A model generated the notes under the pieces. That model was not told where the DNA came from. It made no database searches and was given only the letters and a program-made list of their open reading frames with translations. This document shows, piece by piece, positions 60,740-64,000 of a DNA stretch of 64,000 nt (position 1 is the first letter of the stretch; every line of letters begins with the position of its first letter). A program made the translations under genes and the position numbers. The stretch is taken from assembly GCA_963665925.1 (NCBI GenBank), contig OY762511.1, positions 4,092,001-4,156,000 on the forward strand, read 5' to 3'. This DNA is from G963665925 sp963665925. Its GTDB lineage: Bacteria > Bacillota > Clostridia > Peptostreptococcales > Acidaminobacteraceae.

Positions 60740-61762
60740 TTAGAGGTTTTCACTATACTTCGGATTGTACATATCCTCATTCCAAAGTTCTTTAATTAAT
60801 AGTATTTCTTCTTCTGAGATTAGTGAATAACCAGACTCCTTTTGAACTTGTAGTAACTTACTTAACATTGTCTTTCTTGCGTGAAGAGTAAAAGGACCAA
60901 AACCGTCAACACCATTTCTACGCTTATTACAACGATACTCAGGATTATCTCTTATGACCATTAACCAATTACGATAATCATATAATGGTTTTAAATCACT
61001 AAAGCCATTCTCAATTAAACTTTTCATAGCCTTATCTTTTCTGACAACAGTGCATGTCCAGCAACCGAATCGACCTTTTCCATTCAGTTTATCTTTAATA
61101 CTTGAATTTTCTTCACCTAGATATTCATAGTATAGCTTGAGCTCGTTTTTTCGAATACTTTGAGGATACTTAGATTCCACTATTGTTCTCCAAACATCAT
61201 CAATCGTGTACTCAATTATTGGGCTAAAAATACTTGCTCGACTGTTGCCTGTTTGCTTTAAATAGTGCTTTTTATTCGTTTGATGATCAGAAATAACATT
61301 ATCACGTTCTCTACTTTCACCTTTTCTAACCCCTAATAACACTGTATAGTTATCATACCTTGAGTTCAGAATTCCGTTTAATGGTTTTACACGCAATCGA
61401 TCAGTACACCACCTGAATTTATTTGTAGGTGTAGCATACCCTCTTCCAATAACCTTAACAAAGAACCTATCAATTAGTGCTGGTTTTACAATTACAGGTT
61501 TAATTGGAATCTGATTTTTACTTGCCTCATTCTTCAATGATGTAAACGTTTCATGAACTAGTGTACTGAACAAAGGTATTTCCACACCCGTGTCACAATA
61601 TACAATATTCACTGGTTTTGAAGGATTCCTGATCTCCATTAATGATTCATACAAAAGTGAAAGTAAAGCTGTTGAATCTTTTCCACCACTGAATCCCAAT
61701 AGCCATGGAGTAGTAGATGTAATGTATTCATTTTTAATTAGGTCGATAGTTTCTCTATTCAT
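60740..61762 (-). CDS. DndC-like PP-loop sulfurtransferase (PAPS reductase family)
   Basis: A 340-residue protein. The PP-loop PWLLGFSGGKDSTALLSLLY lies near residue 15-35. IVYCDTGVEIP, RWCTDRLRVKPL and LLGVRKGESRERD follow. The cysteine region GRFGCWTCTVVRKDKAM and DYRNWLMVIRDNPEYR...GFGPFTLHARK are characteristic of DndC, the sulfur-inserting ATPase of DNA phosphorothioation. It is shorter than usual DndC (about 450-550), lacking the far C-terminus. No DndA, B, D or E is nearby. ATG 61762 lies 10 nt after the membrane-protein stop. Confidence 0.85.
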   Translation of the reverse strand: MNRETIDLIKNEYITSTTPWLLGFSGGKDSTALLSLLYESLMEIRNPSKPVNIVYCDTGVEIPLFSTLVHETFTSLKNEASKNQIPIKPVIVKPALIDRFFVKVIGRGYATPTNKFRWCTDRLRVKPLNGILNSRYDNYTVLLGVRKGESRERDNVISDHQTNKKHYLKQTGNSRASIFSPIIEYTIDDVWRTIVESKYPQSIRKNELKLYYEYLGEENSSIKDKLNGKGRFGCWTCTVVRKDKAMKSLIENGFSDLKPLYDYRNWLMVIRDNPEYRCNKRRNGVDGFGPFTLHARKTMLSKLLQVQKESGYSLISEEEILLIKELWNEDMYNPKYSENL

Positions 61763-61772
61763 ATACCACTCT

Positions 61773-62426
61773 CTAATTCTTAAACTCGTCATATAATTTA
61801 TGCGAAAACTGTTGCTCAATAATATCAAGTTGTTCATTCGATAGCGAAATATGGTGATTAACCGTCACATGATTTAAAATTAATGCCACAATACAAACTC
61901 CTAGTAGTAATCCTGATACACTTAAATAGTAGTTATCCATATATATAATGTATTTACCAAACTCAAGAATCAGAAATACAGTAGACAATATAACTATATC
62001 TGTTAGCGATGACCATAATGCACCATTATGTTTTACAAGTTCGCTTTTTACGGTTAGCGATGGATCACAATCAACAATTTTATAAAATAAATTCATGCCT
62101 TTTTTTGATTCGATGAAATTACGTTTATCCGAATAGCTAAGTGTTTCTCTCTTCTCGATAATTGATATCAGTCTTGTATTGATGTTCTCTTGAACCTTGA
62201 TTAGATAAGGATTGAAAAGAATTTTACGCCAACGCAATGAATTGTATAAAAAACCAAATCCAACATATACAACAAGTTTAGTGGCATTTTCAAAGTTAAA
62301 CGCAAGCAAATCCTTAAAATATGTACTAAGCTCATCATAGTTTGAGGTCGAAAACAATTGAATTAGAAGCCCCAAAATGATCGCAGGTACATAAGTTCTT
62401 ATTGATTTTAACTTTTCAAGTTTCAT
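61773..62426 (-). CDS. Four-TM membrane protein paired with DndC-like protein
   Basis: A 217-residue protein with four predicted membrane helices (about 11-28, 47-66, 135-158 and 166-188). A cytoplasmic helical domain sits between the second and third (residues about 67-133). The family is not recognised. A strong GAGGAGG lies 8 nt before the ATG and 13 nt after the cassette's TTAGGC end, so the cassette brings its own translation signal. It is coupled to the DndC-like gene, suggesting a two-component module. Confidence 0.8.
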   Translation of the reverse strand: MKLEKLKSIRTYVPAIILGLLIQLFSTSNYDELSTYFKDLLAFNFENATKLVVYVGFGFLYNSLRWRKILFNPYLIKVQENINTRLISIIEKRETLSYSDKRNFIESKKGMNLFYKIVDCDPSLTVKSELVKHNGALWSSLTDIVILSTVFLILEFGKYIIYMDNYYLSVSGLLLGVCIVALILNHVTVNHHISLSNEQLDIIEQQFSHKLYDEFKN

Positions 62427-62451
62427 ACTTTATGCCTCCTCTAAATGTTTT

Positions 62452-62622
62452 GCCTAACGTTCCCGCAGTTCCCGATGTTGAAACACGTTTATTGGCGCAG
62501 CTTTTGCCGTTTCTTTTACTTCTCTACACTGTCAAAGCATTGAATCCACGTTTCCAAGCAACTGCCTTCGCAAAAGATGTGACCTTCAGCTTGTTTCAAT
62601 GTTGGGAATTGGCGTGTTACCT
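62452..62622 (-). other. attC-like site S4 (171 bp)
   Basis: Minus-strand R'' is AGGTAAC (62622-62616) and R' is GTTAGGC (62458-62452). The arms CGCAGTTCCCGATGTTGAAA and TTTCAATGTTGGGAATTGGC pair with one extra base on the R'' side. A long central part separates them. Nearly identical to S6. Confidence 0.85.
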
Positions 62623-62666
62623 GTTGAACCTAAAGCCTAACACTCTGGCTTGTACATGAACCATCC

Positions 62667-62819
62667 TCACGAGTTACACTTCAGATCAAGTAATGATAGT
62701 CTCATTTCCAATGTTTCAATTACGATTGTGTGCTGCACCCATTTGCTTTTGGATTTATTTTTGGTTAACGCAATATTTCCTAGTCCAAATATTTCCGCCA
62801 TATGTCGGGAACACCCCAT
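62667..62819 (-). CDS. Possible 50-residue protein in short cassette (copy 1)
   Basis: Frame MGCSRHMAEIFGLGNIALT... to a TGA 45 nt before S4. The same-length frame exists at 63477-63629 without indels; the seven base differences give three silent and four amino-acid changes, which is weak support. No good ribosome binding site lies at the right distance. The cassette may instead be non-coding, perhaps carrying a promoter or regulatory RNA. Confidence 0.3.
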   Translation of the reverse strand: MGCSRHMAEIFGLGNIALTKNKSKSKWVQHTIVIETLEMRLSLLDLKCNS

Positions 62820-62859
62820 CTAAATGGGATATCCGGAACCCTTCCTCTGTCGGTTTTTC

Positions 62860-62988
62860 AGGTAACGTTCCCGCAATTGCCGATGTGCCCTCACTTTTTA
62901 TATACTCTTATGTTATATTTCACCACACATTAATACAAATCGACCCCTATGTCTCCACAGGGGCATTTTGGCAATTGTCGTGTTAGGT
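62860..62988 (-). other. attC-like site S5 (129 bp)
   Basis: Minus-strand R'' is ACCTAAC (62988-62982) and R' is GTTACCT (62866-62860). The arms CGCAATTGCCGATG and its partner GGCAATTGTCG pair with an extra base on the R'' side. It lies 14 nt after the stop codon of the small membrane protein. Confidence 0.85.
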
Positions 62989-63002
62989 GATGTTCTCAAA
63001 GA

Positions 63003-63263
63003 TTAGTTTTTTTTGAGATTTTTTCTGTCTTTTGACTTCACTCTAATCGTGTATTTAACTGCTTTAATCTTAATCCATACTACAAACGGAAAAGACAATA
63101 TGAACATCAATGCTAGCAAGACTTCCTGAATATTTAACTCTGTCAGATCGTGCGATGCAATAATTTTTGATGTATTAAAGATAACAAATATAACAATTAT
63201 CAAGTAAATTATAAGTACTGAATCAATTCTCTTGATTTGAACCACCTTCTTTGATAATGTCAC
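63003..63263 (-). CDS. Small two-TM cassette protein
   Basis: Up to 86 residues with two membrane helices (about 16-34 and 47-66) and a lysine/arginine-rich cytoplasmic tail (KSKDRKNLKKN). No family is recognised. The start is uncertain: a GTG at 63263 lies inside the recombination box of site S6, while an AAGAAGGTGG motif further in would suit a later, non-ATG start. It fills one complete cassette between S6 and S5. Confidence 0.6.
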   Translation of the reverse strand: MTLSKKVVQIKRIDSVLIIYLIIVIFVIFNTSKIIASHDLTELNIQEVLLALMFILSFPFVVWIKIKAVKYTIRVKSKDRKNLKKN

Positions 63264-63432
63264 CTAACGTTCCCGCAGTTCCCGATGTTGAAACACGTTT
63301 ATTGGCGCAGCTTTTGCAGTTTCTTTTGCTTCTCTACACTGTCAAAGCATTGAATCTACGTTTCCGAGCAACAGCCTTCGCAAAAGATGTGACCTTCAGC
63401 TTGTTTCAATGTTGGGAACTGGCGTGTTACCT
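63262..63432 (-). other. attC-like site S6 (171 bp)
   Basis: Same length and almost the same sequence as S4. Minus-strand R'' is AGGTAAC (63432-63426); R' is GTTAGGT (63268-63262). Confidence 0.85.
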
Positions 63433-63476
63433 GTTGAACCTAAAGCCCAATACTTCGGCTTGTACATGAATCCTAT

Positions 63477-63629
63477 TCACGAGTTACATTTCAGCTCAAG
63501 TAATGGTAACCTCATTTCCAATGTTTCAATTATGCTTGTGTGCTGCACCCATTTGCTTTTGGATTTATTTTTGGTTAACGCAATATTTCCTAGTCCAAAT
63601 ATTTCCGCCATATGTCGGGAACACCCCAT
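63477..63629 (-). CDS. Possible 50-residue protein in short cassette (copy 2)
   Basis: Second copy of the frame at 62667-62819, identical through the first 29 residues, with I/S, V/I, S/P and D/E changes later. Same caveats about the missing ribosome binding site. Confidence 0.3.
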   Translation of the reverse strand: MGCSRHMAEIFGLGNIALTKNKSKSKWVQHTSIIETLEMRLPLLELKCNS

Positions 63630-63669
63630 CTAAATAGGATTTCCGGAACCCTTCCTCTGTCGGTTTTTC

Positions 63670-63798
63670 AGGTAACGTTCCCACAATTCCCGATGAATGC
63701 CCTTTTCGTATACAGCACAAGCTATTTCAATAACTCAAACTTCGAAACACCTTCAACTTAGTTTCACATGGCATTTGTTGGGAATTGCTGTGTTAGAA
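63670..63798 (-). other. attC-like site S7 (129 bp)
   Basis: Minus-strand R'' is TTCTAAC (63798-63792) and R' is GTTACCT (63676-63670). The arms CACAATTCCCGATGAATGCC and GGCATTTGTTGGGAATTGCT pair with an extra base on the R'' side. The stop codon of the next gene is 19 nt away. Confidence 0.85.
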
Positions 63799-63817
63799 GA
63801 TGTTTTTGCCGTTTCAA

Positions 63818-64000
63818 CTAATAATCTTCATACTCATGTTCACTCATCATTTCAGAGCGATACTCAGCTTCTAGCTCTGCTAGTATTTCATTATGATCTG
63901 ACATCATTCCGTTAACACCACTAAGAAATGAAAGAACCTCTCCAAAATATTGATTTATATGCTTAACATCAAGTATTTTGTGATTTTTGAAATGAAACTC
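63818..64000 (-). CDS. C-terminal part of an unrecognised cassette protein
   Basis: The frame is open from the window edge to TAG at 63818, giving 60 residues ending in an acidic helix (HNEILAELEAEYRSEMMSEH). It points the same way as the other cassette genes and stops 19 nt before attC site S7. No family is recognised from this fragment. Confidence 0.65.
   Translation of the reverse strand, partial: EFHFKNHKILDVKHINQYFGEVLSFLSGVNGMMSDHNEILAELEAEYRSEMMSEHEYEDY

Noticed and set aside
62640..62870. Long reading frames on the plus strand across the short cassettes and attC sites
   Set aside because: They run through attC arms, repeat with the attC copies and lack ribosome binding sites.
56951..63798. 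Reading the cassette array on the plus strand
   Set aside because: The break in the IS91-unit identity at GTTA first suggested plus polarity. Cassette end complementarity, the side carrying extra bases, gene direction and stop-to-R'' distances all favour the minus strand.

Overview
The window looks like a chromosome segment of a low-to-moderate GC, Gram-positive anaerobe of the class Clostridia. The main evidence is the backbone gene order rpsU, yqeY, phoH, pgpH, ybeY, cdd, era, recO, glyS, ccpN, PPDK regulator, (ppdK, dgt), dnaG, rpoD, trmK, nif3, which is the classic Firmicutes supercluster. Strong AGGAGG ribosome binding sites, two T-box leaders and a single-chain glycyl-tRNA synthetase agree with this. 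The sporulation pair yqfC-yqfD, normally found just upstream of phoH, is absent, which hints at a non-sporulating lineage. I cannot name the genus with confidence.

Region by region. 1-5.2 kb: M29 aminopeptidase, two GNAT acetyltransferases, PduO-type cobalamin adenosyltransferase, SfsA, a PerR/Fur repressor and a NadR-like ATPase. 5.4-12.6 kb: branched-chain amino acid genes, with leuA-leuC-leuD-leuB on the minus strand behind a leucine T-box and ilvB-ilvN divergent on the plus strand. 12.7-19.4 kb: acylphosphatase, a chemoreceptor and an aromatic operon aroF-tyrA-aroA::aroQ-pheA. That operon is preceded by a strong promoter, a 48-residue leader peptide extremely rich in Phe/Tyr/Trp and a terminator, a classical attenuator layout. 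19.5-28.5 kb: sensor kinase, GNAT, small membrane proteins, RNase P RNA, a chemoreceptor under a c-di-GMP-I riboswitch, a BASS/ACR3-type transporter and a ferredoxin. 28.6-29.2 kb: an unassigned structured RNA with two CCCCC loops, then a long hairpin and four 72-bp tandem repeats. 29.2-54.6 kb: the housekeeping supercluster, all on the minus strand.

54.6-64 kb is an accessory region and the most striking part. Seven attC-like recombination sites (86-171 bp) divide it into integron-type gene cassettes. Each site has a RYYYAAC/GTTRRRY-like pair of boxes around imperfect inverted arms. In four of six complete cassettes the first bases are the exact complement of the R'' box at the cassette's own end, as expected for excised circular cassettes. 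Extra unpaired bases in the arms and gene direction both say the array reads on the minus strand, so an integrase and attI, if present, should lie beyond position 64,000. Cassettes carry a diguanylate cyclase, a DndC-like PP-loop protein with a four-TM membrane partner, a small two-TM protein, two near-duplicate short cassettes, and an IS91-like transposase with a tyrosine recombinase. A 5'-truncated second copy of the last unit forms the old end of the array, beside an oppA fragment and mtaB.

Three regulatory themes recur: tRNA-sensing leaders (Leu, Gly), ribosome-mediated attenuation (aromatics), and c-di-GMP signalling (riboswitch-controlled chemoreceptor in the backbone, cyclase in a cassette).
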